The notes under the pieces: generated by a model
Told to the model about the DNA's origin: nothing
Databases searched by the model: none
What the model saw: only the letters and a program-made list of their open reading frames with translations
Shown: piece by piece, positions 16,338 through 23,384 of the stretch
How positions within the stretch are numbered: position 1 is the stretch's first letter
Layout: each line of letters opens with the position of its first letter
NCBI RefSeq assembly: GCF_004786095.1
Contig: NZ_RHPJ01000002.1
Span: forward strand, 310,001-374,000
Source of the DNA: Serinibacter arcticus
GTDB lineage: Bacteria > Actinomycetota > Actinomycetes > Actinomycetales > Beutenbergiaceae
Direction: 5' to 3'
Length of the DNA: 64,000 nt
Made by a program: the position numbers and the translations under genes

Positions 16338-17144
16338 TCAGACGGCGGCGCGCACCAGCAGCGCCGTCGCGGCCAGCAGGGACGCGGACGCGGTCAGCAG
16401 CTCGAACCGCCGCTGGTCGATGGCGCGCAGCAGCCTGCGGCCGAACCACGCGCCGACCAGCACGACGGGCACCAGCACCAGCGTGAGCTGCAGCGTGGAG
16501 GGCGGAAACAGCCCGAGCCCGGCGGAGAACGGCACCTTCGCGGCGTTGACCAGCAGGAAGAACCACGCGTTCGTGCCCACGAACCGCGCCTTGTCGACGC
16601 GGGCCGCGAGCAGGTAGGCCGCCATCACGGGGCCGGCCGCGTTCGCGATCATCGTGGCGAAGCCGGCCGCCGCGCCCGCGCCGAGCGTGGCCGCGAGGTG
16701 CGGCGACCCGGCGGCGGGCAACCCCGACGACGTGGCCGACGTGGTCGACCCGGCCGCCGGCGCCGGTCGACGGCGCAGCCACAGCTGCACACCGAGCGCG
16801 GCGAGGATGCACAGCGCGATGACGATGGTCAGGGTGCGGTCGTCGACGACGTTGATCAGCAGCGCGCCGAGCACGATGCCGGGGAGCACGGACGGCAGCA
16901 GCCGCCGGAGCATCGCGAGGTCCGCGCTGCGGCGGTAGAGCGCGACGGCCACGAGGTCGCCGACCAGCAGCAGGATCAGGACGGCGGCCGTGGACTCGCG
17001 GGTCGGGATGAACAGCGCGAACCCGGCCACCGACAGGGCCGCGACGCCGCCGATCGACGCCTTGGCGATGCCGACGACGAGCGCGGACAGGCCGAGCACC
17101 ACCCACCCGATCGGCGGGATCTCGAGTGCCGCCAGTGCTGACAC
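16338..17144 (-). CDS. TauE/SafE-family sulfite/anion exporter
   Basis: A 268-residue membrane protein with two homologous halves of four TM helices, typical for TauE/SafE. GLSALVVGIAKASIGG in the first half and GFATMIANAAGPVMAAYLL in the second are the paired family motifs. These carriers export sulfite, sulfoacetate or other organosulfur anions, though most members are uncharacterised. It starts 15 bp after the DUF6992-like gene and is probably co-transcribed with it. Confidence 0.88.
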   Translation of the reverse strand: MSALAALEIPPIGWVVLGLSALVVGIAKASIGGVAALSVAGFALFIPTRESTAAVLILLLVGDLVAVALYRRSADLAMLRRLLPSVLPGIVLGALLINVVDDRTLTIVIALCILAALGVQLWLRRRPAPAAGSTTSATSSGLPAAGSPHLAATLGAGAAAGFATMIANAAGPVMAAYLLAARVDKARFVGTNAWFFLLVNAAKVPFSAGLGLFPPSTLQLTLVLVPVVLVGAWFGRRLLRAIDQRRFELLTASASLLAATALLVRAAV

Positions 17145-17159
17145 CCCCGGGCCCGGGCG

Positions 17160-17621
17160 TCAGTCGGCGGTGCGCGCGAGGCGCCGGAAGTGCAGCGCGT
17201 GACGTGTGTCGAGCCAGAGCAGGAACGCACCCTGGATCGCGACGGCGGTCCCGTCGGCCACCCGCGTCGAGCGCGGGGCCCGCGACCACCGCGTCAGGGC
17301 GAGACCACCGACGACGTAGCCCACGTCGAGCACCGCGTTCACCGCGGTCACGTTCCGCATCCGCCGGGCGCGGGCGATCGCGGCGTCCTCGTCGTCGGGC
17401 GGTGACGCGACGCCCCGCCGGCCCGCCAGGGCGATCAGCCCGTCGATCGCGGCCCACGCCAGCGTCTGGCGCCCGAACGCGGTCGCGGCGGGTCGGTGCT
17501 GCAGCGCGCCCCACGCCCACACCCCCGCACCGATGCCGCCCGAGACGGCGGCGCCCGCCGACAGCTCGCGCAGCAGCGTCCGTTCCTGGGCGGCGACCGG
17601 GGAGATCAGCGAGGTGCTCAT
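17160..17621 (-). CDS. DUF6992-like small membrane protein
   Basis: A 153-residue protein with three or four hydrophobic segments, including AAVSGGIGAGVWAWGAL, AVLDVGYVVGGLALTRW and AVAIQGAFLLWLDTRH. The pattern and the ending LDTRHALHFRRL resemble the uncharacterised DUF6992 family. ATG 17621 is chosen; a GTG at 17639 would add six residues. It lies upstream of the TauE-like exporter on the same strand. Confidence 0.7.
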   Translation of the reverse strand: MSTSLISPVAAQERTLLRELSAGAAVSGGIGAGVWAWGALQHRPAATAFGRQTLAWAAIDGLIALAGRRGVASPPDDEDAAIARARRMRNVTAVNAVLDVGYVVGGLALTRWSRAPRSTRVADGTAVAIQGAFLLWLDTRHALHFRRLARTAD

Positions 17622-17670
17622 GGGACCCCACCCTGGCACGGCTGGTCGCGGGTGCCGCGGAACCGGCCGA

Positions 17671-18339
17671 TCAGCTCGTGGAGCGGCCCTGCCACGTGGT
17701 CACGCACGCCTCGTTGCCCTCGGCGTCCGCCAGGACCCAGAACGCGGGGGCCTCGTCCTCTGACAGCAGGCGCCCGCCCGCCGCGAGGGCCGCCTCGAGA
17801 CGCGCCGGCGCGGCGTCGTGCGGGACCGAGACGTCCACGTGGATGCGGTTGCGCTGCGGACGGGCGGCGTCCATCTGCTGGAACCAGAAGGCGGGGCCGA
17901 GGCCGTCGGGGTCCGTCAGCTCGTCGTCCCCGCTGCGGCGGTAGCCGAGCACGGCCTCCCAGAACGGGAGCACCGCGGGGATGTCGAGCGCGTCGATCGC
18001 GATCTCGAGCACCTGTCCGCCGGGGGCGGCGGAGCCGAGCCCCGCGGCGTCGGCGAGACCGCTGACGCGGGCGGCCAGCGTGAGGTCGCGCTCGGTCAGG
18101 CCGCCGACGTCGTGGCTCACGGTCGTGACCGTCACGGCACCCCACCGCAGCACGAGGTCGGGATGGTGGTCGAGCTCGATCGCGAGGGCGGCGACGTCGG
18201 CCGTGAACGCCGCGAGCGCGGCGTAGTCCTTCGACGTGAACGTCGCTCGAAGCGTGCCGAGCACGATGCGCCAGTGCCGGTCGTCGACGGAGGCGCTGAC
18301 CTCGGCGTGGGGGAGGGGGAGCGAGCGGGAGGCTGCCAT
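17671..18339 (-). CDS. Pterin-4a-carbinolamine dehydratase fused to a VOC domain
   Basis: A 222-residue fusion. Residues ~20-105 form a 4a-hydroxytetrahydrobiopterin dehydratase domain: TSKDYAALAAFTADVAALA, then the catalytic ELDHHPDLVLRW and VTVTTVSHDVGGLTERD, which recycles oxidised pterin cofactors. Residues ~115-220 are a glyoxalase/VOC domain with PFWEAVLGYRRS, NRIHVDVSVPHD and EACVTTWQG. The pairing is seen in other actinobacteria, but the VOC substrate is unknown. CACCCT lies 6 nt before the ATG. No phenylalanine hydroxylase is nearby, so the dehydratase may serve another pterin. Confidence 0.85.
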   Translation of the reverse strand: MAASRSLPLPHAEVSASVDDRHWRIVLGTLRATFTSKDYAALAAFTADVAALAIELDHHPDLVLRWGAVTVTTVSHDVGGLTERDLTLAARVSGLADAAGLGSAAPGGQVLEIAIDALDIPAVLPFWEAVLGYRRSGDDELTDPDGLGPAFWFQQMDAARPQRNRIHVDVSVPHDAAPARLEAALAAGGRLLSEDEAPAFWVLADAEGNEACVTTWQGRSTS

Positions 18340-18393
18340 GTCCCCAGGGTGGCACCACCCACCGACACCGGCGAGCCGGGTGAGACTGGGGGC

Positions 18394-18966
18394 ATGCGAC
18401 CCACCCGCGCCGAGCTCGAGGCGTTCCACGACGCCGAGGTCGAGGATCTCCTGCCCCCGCACCTGCGGCTGCTGTTCGTCGGGATCAACCCGAGCCCGTG
18501 GACCGCGGCCGTCGGCGCGCACTTCGCCCGACCGGGCAACCGGTTCTACCCGGCGCTCGCGGCGGCCGGGATCCTGCCGCACGTGGTGGACGCGTCGCAG
18601 GGGTACGACGACGCCGACAGGGCCCTGATCGAGGACGCGGGCATCGGCGTGAGCAACCTGGTGCGGCGCGCGACGGCGCGCGCGGACGAGCTCTCGGCCG
18701 AGGAGCTGCGGGAGGGTGCGGAGCGGCTGGCGCGCGACGTCGCGCGGTGGCGGCCGGCCGTCGTCGCCGTCCTGGGGGTGACGGCCTACCGGCAGGGCTT
18801 CGGCCGGCCGCGCGCCGCCGTCGGCAGGCAGGCCGAGGACCTCGCGGGTGCGCAGCTGTGGGTCGTGCCGAACCCGAGCGGGCTCAACGCGCACGAGACG
18901 ACCGCCAGCCTCGCCGTCGCCTACGCGGCGCCGGCGCGGGCGGCGGGTGTGCTCAGGCCGCGGTGA
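18394..18966 (+). CDS. mug: G/U mismatch-specific DNA glycosylase
   Basis: A 190-residue Mug/TDG-type uracil-DNA glycosylase superfamily member. LLFVGINPSPWTAAVGAHF carries the family-2 GINP motif (the Asn is catalytic), ARPGNRFYPALAAAGI follows, and VVPNPSGLNAHE is the minor-groove intercalation motif. It excises uracil or ethenocytosine opposite guanine. The start is 6 nt after GAGACT. It diverges from the pterin gene, with only 54 bp between the starts. Confidence 0.92.
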   Translation: MRPTRAELEAFHDAEVEDLLPPHLRLLFVGINPSPWTAAVGAHFARPGNRFYPALAAAGILPHVVDASQGYDDADRALIEDAGIGVSNLVRRATARADELSAEELREGAERLARDVARWRPAVVAVLGVTAYRQGFGRPRAAVGRQAEDLAGAQLWVVPNPSGLNAHETTASLAVAYAAPARAAGVLRPR

Positions 18967-19375
18967 CGACCGAGGAGCGCACCAGCACGCCCGGGCGCAC
19001 GGTGGCGCCGGGGGCGACGTGGACGTCGTCCTCGAGGCGCGCGTTCGCGCCGACCACGGCGCCGGCGCCGATGCGGACACCGCGACCGAGCTTCACCAGG
19101 TCGCCGATGCGGGCGTCGGGACCGACGTGCACGTTCTCGGAGACCTGCACGTCACGACCCAGGTGGGCGTTCTCGTCGATCCAGCCACCGGCCTTGAGGC
19201 GGGTGCCACCGCCGATGCGGGCCCCTGCCTCGACGTAGGCGCCCGGCACGACCACGACGTCGTGCGGCACGTCCGCCTTCGGTGAGACCAGACCACCGCC
19301 GTTCTCGTGGCGTGCGTAGTGGACGATCTCGCCCCTGTCGTTCTCGAACTCGATGCGACCGCGTCGCCGAACCAT
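18953..19375 (-). CDS. Left-handed beta-helix (hexapeptide-repeat) protein
   Basis: A 140-residue protein. After a short strand-rich N-terminus (RGRIEFENDRGEIVHYARH), nearly all remaining sequence follows the [LIV]-G-x4 hexapeptide pattern, for example ARIGGGTRLKAGGWI, HVGPDARIGDLVKLG and VRIGAGAVVGANARL, giving about 14 rungs of a parallel beta-helix. Acyl/acetyltransferases and gamma-carbonic anhydrases use this fold, but no catalytic His or CoA loop is recognised. An ECF-sigma-like promoter lies upstream, suggesting an envelope-stress role. Confidence 0.75.
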   Translation of the reverse strand: MVRRRGRIEFENDRGEIVHYARHENGGGLVSPKADVPHDVVVVPGAYVEAGARIGGGTRLKAGGWIDENAHLGRDVQVSENVHVGPDARIGDLVKLGRGVRIGAGAVVGANARLEDDVHVAPGATVRPGVLVRSSVVTAA

Positions 19376-19435
19376 CGCGTGCCCTTCCCCGTCTGTACCG
19401 CCGTCCTCCCGGTGCGGGAGGGAGGCTCATTGACA

Positions 19436-19463
19436 TAACGCCCCCAGGAGCACGAATGTTCCC
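19436..19463 (-). promoter_or_regulatory. ECF-sigma-type promoter of the hexapeptide gene
   Basis: On the minus strand, GGGAAC (19463-19458) and CGTTAT (19440-19435) are 17 bp apart, matching the GGAAC-N16/17-CGTT architecture used by SigE/SigR-type extracytoplasmic-function sigma factors. It lies about 60 bp before the start at 19375. The leader contains a 6-bp hairpin near 19404-19420. Confidence 0.45.
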
Positions 19464-19570
19464 GTTCGGTCAGGGGACCCTAAGGAACAGCGCCCCCGCC
19501 GTCGACGGATAGTAGCGCCCGCAGGGTGGACCGGGAAACCTCTCACTGGTCGTCCCGCGGACGACGTGCC

Positions 19571-19576
19571 TACCGT
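19571..19576 (+). promoter_or_regulatory. -10 box (TACCGT) of the PEP-mutase-like gene
   Basis: TACCGT ends 6 nt before ATG 19583 and fixes that start as a leaderless one. Confidence 0.55.
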
Positions 19577-19582
19577 GGGGGC

Positions 19583-20371
19583 ATGACCACCACCACGAGC
19601 ACGAGCACCTCCGACAGGGCGACCGTTCTGCGGGACCTGCACCGCGCCCCCGAGCTGCTGCAGGTCGTCAACGTCTGGGACGTCGTCAGCACGCGCGCCG
19701 TCGCCGGCCTGCCCGGCACGAAGGCGATCGCGACGGCGGGCCACTCGATCGCCGCGACCTTCGGCTACGACGACGGCACGATCCCCTTCGACCTGACGCT
19801 CGACCTCCTGGGCCGCATCACGGCCGCCACCGAGCTGCCGGTGTCCGCCGACCTCGACGACGGCTACGAGCAGCCGGGCGAGACCGTCCGCCGCGTGATC
19901 GGGGCCGGCGTGGTCGGCGCCAACGTCGAGGACCGCCTGCGCCCGCTCGCCGAGTCGGTCGCGCGCGTCGAGCAGATCGTCGCCGCCGGCGCCGCGGAGG
20001 GCGTCGACTTCGTCCTCAACGCCCGCACCGACGCCTTCGTGCGGGGCGGCGACCGCCCGGCGTCGGAGTCCCTGGCCGACGCCGTCGAGCGCGGTCGCGC
20101 CTACCTCGAGGCCGGCGCCACGACGATCTTCGTCCCGGGCAACCTGGACGAGGACGTTATCGCCGAGCTGGTCGCGGGCATCGGCCAGAACCGCGTCTCG
20201 CTCATCGGCTTCCCCGCCGTCCCGCCGCCCGCGCGCCTGCAGGAGCTCGGCGTCGCCCGCCTGTCCTACGGTCCGCTGACGCAGCGCGTCGCGCTCGGTG
20301 CCCTGGTGGACCTGGCGGAGTCGGTCTACGCCGGCGCCGTCCCGCCCGAGGGCATCCGCCCGCTCAACTGA
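19583..20371 (+). CDS. Isocitrate lyase/PEP mutase superfamily protein
   Basis: A 262-residue TIM-barrel enzyme. VVNVWDVVSTRAVAGLPG, the substrate-loop ATAGHSIAATFGYDDG and the metal-site strand VSADLDDGY match the short actinobacterial PEP mutase/methylisocitrate-lyase-like branch; GVVGANVEDR and FVLNARTDAF supply further conserved Glu and Arg residues. KKCGH of true isocitrate lyases is absent. It likely cleaves or forms a C-C or C-P bond next to a carboxylate, but the substrate is not predictable. It may be co-transcribed with the next gene. Confidence 0.87.
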   Translation: MTTTTSTSTSDRATVLRDLHRAPELLQVVNVWDVVSTRAVAGLPGTKAIATAGHSIAATFGYDDGTIPFDLTLDLLGRITAATELPVSADLDDGYEQPGETVRRVIGAGVVGANVEDRLRPLAESVARVEQIVAAGAAEGVDFVLNARTDAFVRGGDRPASESLADAVERGRAYLEAGATTIFVPGNLDEDVIAELVAGIGQNRVSLIGFPAVPPPARLQELGVARLSYGPLTQRVALGALVDLAESVYAGAVPPEGIRPLN

Positions 20372-20372
20372 C

Positions 20373-20855
20373 GTGCCGCGCGACGCGCCCGCGTTCCCGG
20401 CGGACGGCGAGGTCGGCGAGGCCGACCTCGCCGTCGTCGTGCGCGGTGTGCTCTGCGCCGCCGAACGCCCGTGGAGCACGGTCGTGCTGCGCGGGCGGTG
20501 GGCGGGAGGACGGCCGCTCGCAGAGTTGTGGCACGCCGACGAGGTGCACGCCGAGGGGGACGGGTTCGTCGTCGTGCTCGACGGCGGCACCCGCGTCCTG
20601 ACCGTCGTGCGGCCGCGCGCGGCGCACGTCGTGCACCGGTCGGGCACGGTCTCGGTCGCCATCGGCACGGTGGGGTCGGCGATCCTGACGGACGAGGGCG
20701 GGGTGCGATCCGGCTCGTTCCAGACCCGGAAGGGCGTGGCGCGCGACCTCGTGACCGGCGCTCCGGCGTCGTGGCCGCGGGGCGCGCACCCGTGGCGACG
20801 ACGCGCCGCCGGCGGGCGTCCGCTCCCGGCGGTGGAGCTGGTGGCCGTGATCTGA
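20373..20855 (+). CDS. Hypothetical protein
   Basis: A 160-residue protein starting at GTG 20373, one base after the previous stop. It is predicted mostly beta with short Trp-containing segments such as PWSTVVLRGRWAG and a basic, Arg-rich last 35 residues. There is no TM segment or recognised motif. Spacing implies translation coupled to the PEP-mutase-like enzyme. Coding status rests on codon use and tight packing. Confidence 0.6.
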   Translation: MPRDAPAFPADGEVGEADLAVVVRGVLCAAERPWSTVVLRGRWAGGRPLAELWHADEVHAEGDGFVVVLDGGTRVLTVVRPRAAHVVHRSGTVSVAIGTVGSAILTDEGGVRSGSFQTRKGVARDLVTGAPASWPRGAHPWRRRAAGGRPLPAVELVAVI

Positions 20856-20883
20856 CGGTGCGGGGTGGATCGGCGCTCGACCC

Positions 20884-21198
20884 TCAGCCGTCGTGGCGGT
20901 CGGCGGCCACCCAGGAGGCGGCTCCGGCCACGGCCGCGACGGTCAGGACCGAGGGCCACGCCCCGATCCTCCGCGCGAGCGGGTGCGACAGGCCGAACGC
21001 GGCGACGTAGGTGGTGGCGAGCGCCGCCGTCGTACCGGCTCCGTGACGCCACCACTGCTGGCCTGCGACGACGCCACCGGCGAGGAGCACCAGGCCGCCG
21101 AGTGCGCGCACCCCCGTGCCACGTGCGACGGCGTAGCCCGCGACGAGGGAGGCGGCCACGAGGGGCGCCGTGGGCAGGACGGTGACGGAACGGCTCAT
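20884..21198 (-). CDS. Small membrane protein
   Basis: A 104-residue protein with three to four hydrophobic helices (VLPTAPLVAASLVAGYAVA, ALGGLVLLAGGVVAGQQWW, VLTVAAVAGAASWVAAD), of no recognised family. TACCGT ends 6 nt before the ATG. It diverges from the GTPase gene. Confidence 0.7.
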   Translation of the reverse strand: MSRSVTVLPTAPLVAASLVAGYAVARGTGVRALGGLVLLAGGVVAGQQWWRHGAGTTAALATTYVAAFGLSHPLARRIGAWPSVLTVAAVAGAASWVAADRHDG

Positions 21199-21204
21199 CC
21201 CGCC

Positions 21205-21210
21205 ACGGTA
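21205..21210 (-). promoter_or_regulatory. -10 box (TACCGT) of the small membrane protein gene
   Basis: TACCGT ends 6 nt before ATG 21198; leaderless layout. Confidence 0.5.
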
Positions 21211-21290
21211 GCCCGGGGCCGATCGCCGGGGTCGGGACCCCCGACCCTAGGATCGAAGGACCGGTACGTCCGGCGCGACGAGGAGGCCCC

Positions 21291-22445
21291 GTGGGAGTCA
21301 GCGACGAGCTGTTCCGCAAGAAGTTCCGTGACGAGTACGACAAGCAGGGGCTGGCCCTCGGCCGGTTCAACCTGGCGATCTTCGGCAAGACCGGCGTCGG
21401 CAAGTCGACGCTGATCAACGCGATCTTCGGCGAGGAGGTCGCCGCCACCGGTATCGGCCGACCGGTCACGAAGGGTTCGCGACTCTACCTGGACCGGATC
21501 GGCGGGCACCTCGGTATTCTCGACACGCAGGGGCTCGAGGTCGGCAAGAACTCCAAGGAGCTCGTCTCCGAGCTCAACGACGTCGTCAAGACCACCCGGG
21601 GCAAGCCGCTCGAGGAGCAGCTGCACGTCGCCTGGTACTGCGTGCGCGGCATGGACCGCCGGTTCGAGGACTCCGAGGCCGACTTCATCACGCGGCTGCA
21701 CGCGCTGGGGCTGCCCGTGATCGTCGTGATGACCCAGGTGCCCGTGCGGGACGGCGTGGTGCACCCGGATGCGCTGGAGCTCGCCCGCCAGATCTCCGAC
21801 AGGGACCTCCCGATCGTCGACGGACGCGTGTTCCACACCGTGGCGCAGGCGGACCCGTTCACGGGTCAGGGCACCCACGGCCTGCACGACCTCCTCGATG
21901 CCACCTTTCGCGTCGCTCCGGCAGGTGCTCAGGCTGCACTCGTCGCCGCGCAGGCGATCGATGCCGCTGCCAAGATTCGCCAGGCCCGGATCACGATCCG
22001 CGCGGCGGTAGCGAGCGCGGCCGCCGCGGCCGCCGTCCCGATCCCGTTCGCCGACGCGACGCTGCTCGTGCCGATCCAGCTCGGGATGATGGCCAGGGTC
22101 GGACACCTCTTCGGGATCCCGCTGGACCGCGCAGGACTGATGTCGACCCTCGCGACGACGGCCGCCACCCAGGGCGGCCGCGCCGCCGTCACCGGCCTGC
22201 TGAAGCTCGTACCGGGGGCGGGCACCATCGCCGGTGGCGTGATCGGGGCGTCCGTCGCCTCGACGTTCACCTACGCGATGGGCGAGGCGTGGCTGACGGT
22301 CTGTCAGCGCGCGGCCCGCGGTCAGCTCGACGGCGTCAACGGTCTGCTGGACAACGCCCAGGTCCGCAGCGCGTTCCTCGAGGCGTTCACCAAGGTGATC
22401 AAGCTGGACCCCAAGCAGCGCAAGGAGCTCGAGCGAGGCCGCTGA
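21291..22445 (+). CDS. GTPase with DUF697-like C-terminal domain
   Basis: A 384-residue protein. GTG 21291 is preceded by GAGGAGG. The N-terminal G domain has IFGKTGVGKSTLINAIF (G1), a G3 region ILDTQGLEVG with Gln after Thr instead of the usual DxPG, and VVMTQVPV in place of the NKxD G4, so specificity may be relaxed. Residues ~225-345 are Ala/Gly-rich hydrophobic helices (AVASAAAAAAVPIPFADA, LKLVPGAGTIAGGVIGAS) as in DUF697/YcjF-like membrane-associated GTPases. It is probably a peripheral inner-membrane GTPase of unknown role. It stands alone, with TAGGAT at 21247 as a -10 candidate. Confidence 0.82.
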   Translation: MGVSDELFRKKFRDEYDKQGLALGRFNLAIFGKTGVGKSTLINAIFGEEVAATGIGRPVTKGSRLYLDRIGGHLGILDTQGLEVGKNSKELVSELNDVVKTTRGKPLEEQLHVAWYCVRGMDRRFEDSEADFITRLHALGLPVIVVMTQVPVRDGVVHPDALELARQISDRDLPIVDGRVFHTVAQADPFTGQGTHGLHDLLDATFRVAPAGAQAALVAAQAIDAAAKIRQARITIRAAVASAAAAAAVPIPFADATLLVPIQLGMMARVGHLFGIPLDRAGLMSTLATTAATQGGRAAVTGLLKLVPGAGTIAGGVIGASVASTFTYAMGEAWLTVCQRAARGQLDGVNGLLDNAQVRSAFLEAFTKVIKLDPKQRKELERGR

Positions 22446-22492
22446 TCGACCGGTGACCGACGATCGTCGGCGCGTCCGCGGGCGGCGGTCGG

Positions 22493-22498
22493 TACCGT
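22493..22498 (+). promoter_or_regulatory. -10 box (TACCGT) of deoC
   Basis: TACCGT ends 7 nt before ATG 22506, supporting that start over the GTG at 22497 that lies inside the box. Confidence 0.55.
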
Positions 22499-22505
22499 GG
22501 ACGGC

Positions 22506-23279
22506 ATGACACGCACCGACGCCGACGTGGCCGCCCTCGCGCTCGCCACCCTCGACCTGACCGACCTCGGGGACGACACCTCGCTCGAGAACGCCCTCGC
22601 CCTCGCCCACCGGGCCGCCGAGCACGGCACCGCCGCCGTGTGCGTGTGGCCGCGCTACGTCGCCGCGTCCGCCGAGGCGCTCGCGGGCACCGGGGTGAAG
22701 GTGGCGACGGTCGTCAACTTCCCCTCCGGCGAGGAGGCGGTGGCCCTCGTCGTCGCGACGACGACCCGCGCCATCGCCGACGGAGCCGACGAGATCGACG
22801 TCGTGCTGCCCTACCGCGCGTTCCTCGCGGCCGACGTGGCCGCCGCCGAGTCGGTGCTCGACGGCGTGCGCGAGGCCGCCGGTGACGCCGTCGTCAAGGT
22901 GATCGTCGAGTCGGGCGAGCTGCAGGCGACCCCCGTGATCGAGGCGGCCGCGCGCCTGGCGATCGACCACGGCGCCCAGTTCGTCAAGACGTCGACGGGC
23001 AAGTCGCCCGTCTCCGCGACCCCCGAGGCCGCCGAGGCCATCCTCGGCGTGATCGCCGCGCTGCCGGCGGGCAGCGCCCGCGTGGGGTTCAAGGCCTCGG
23101 GCGGGATCCGTTCGGTCGCCGACGCGCGGGTCTACGTCGAGATCGCCGACCGGCTGCTGGGGGAGGACTGGATCTCCGCCGACACGTTCCGGTTCGGCGC
23201 CTCCAGCCTGCTCGACGACGTGCTGCGCGTGCTGGACGGCCGCGCCTCGGAGGCTCCGGCGTCGCCCACCGCCTACTGA
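22506..23279 (+). CDS. deoC: Deoxyribose-phosphate aldolase
   Basis: A 257-residue class I aldolase that splits 2-deoxyribose-5-phosphate into glyceraldehyde-3-phosphate and acetaldehyde in deoxynucleoside catabolism. TVVNFPSGEE and EIDVVLPYRAFL form the active-site strands. FVKTSTGKS holds the Schiff-base Lys161 and VGFKASGGIR the proton-relay Lys196. The length and DWISADTFRFGASSLLDD ending match the E. coli-like DeoC branch. The start is set by the leaderless -10. Confidence 0.94.
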   Translation: MTRTDADVAALALATLDLTDLGDDTSLENALALAHRAAEHGTAAVCVWPRYVAASAEALAGTGVKVATVVNFPSGEEAVALVVATTTRAIADGADEIDVVLPYRAFLAADVAAAESVLDGVREAAGDAVVKVIVESGELQATPVIEAAARLAIDHGAQFVKTSTGKSPVSATPEAAEAILGVIAALPAGSARVGFKASGGIRSVADARVYVEIADRLLGEDWISADTFRFGASSLLDDVLRVLDGRASEAPASPTAY

Positions 23280-23313
23280 CGGTCCCTCCGGGGTGGGGGA
23301 CGTCACGCGAAAG

Positions 23314-23363
23314 TAGTTGACCGACGTCAACGGATCGGGCGTACAGTTGACGTCGGTCAACTA
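23314..23363. promoter_or_regulatory. Paired MarR-type operators upstream of the MFS gene
   Basis: Two sites of form TTGAC-N4-GTCAA (23317-23330 and 23347-23360) lie within an 18-bp perfect inverted repeat (23314-23331 versus 23346-23363). Their centres are 30 bp apart, about three helical turns, so two dimers would bind the same DNA face. TTGAC of the second copy could also act as a -35. The adjacent MarR regulator is the natural candidate to bind and autoregulate. Confidence 0.7.
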
Positions 23364-23384
23364 TTTCGCTCGGTAAGGATCTCC

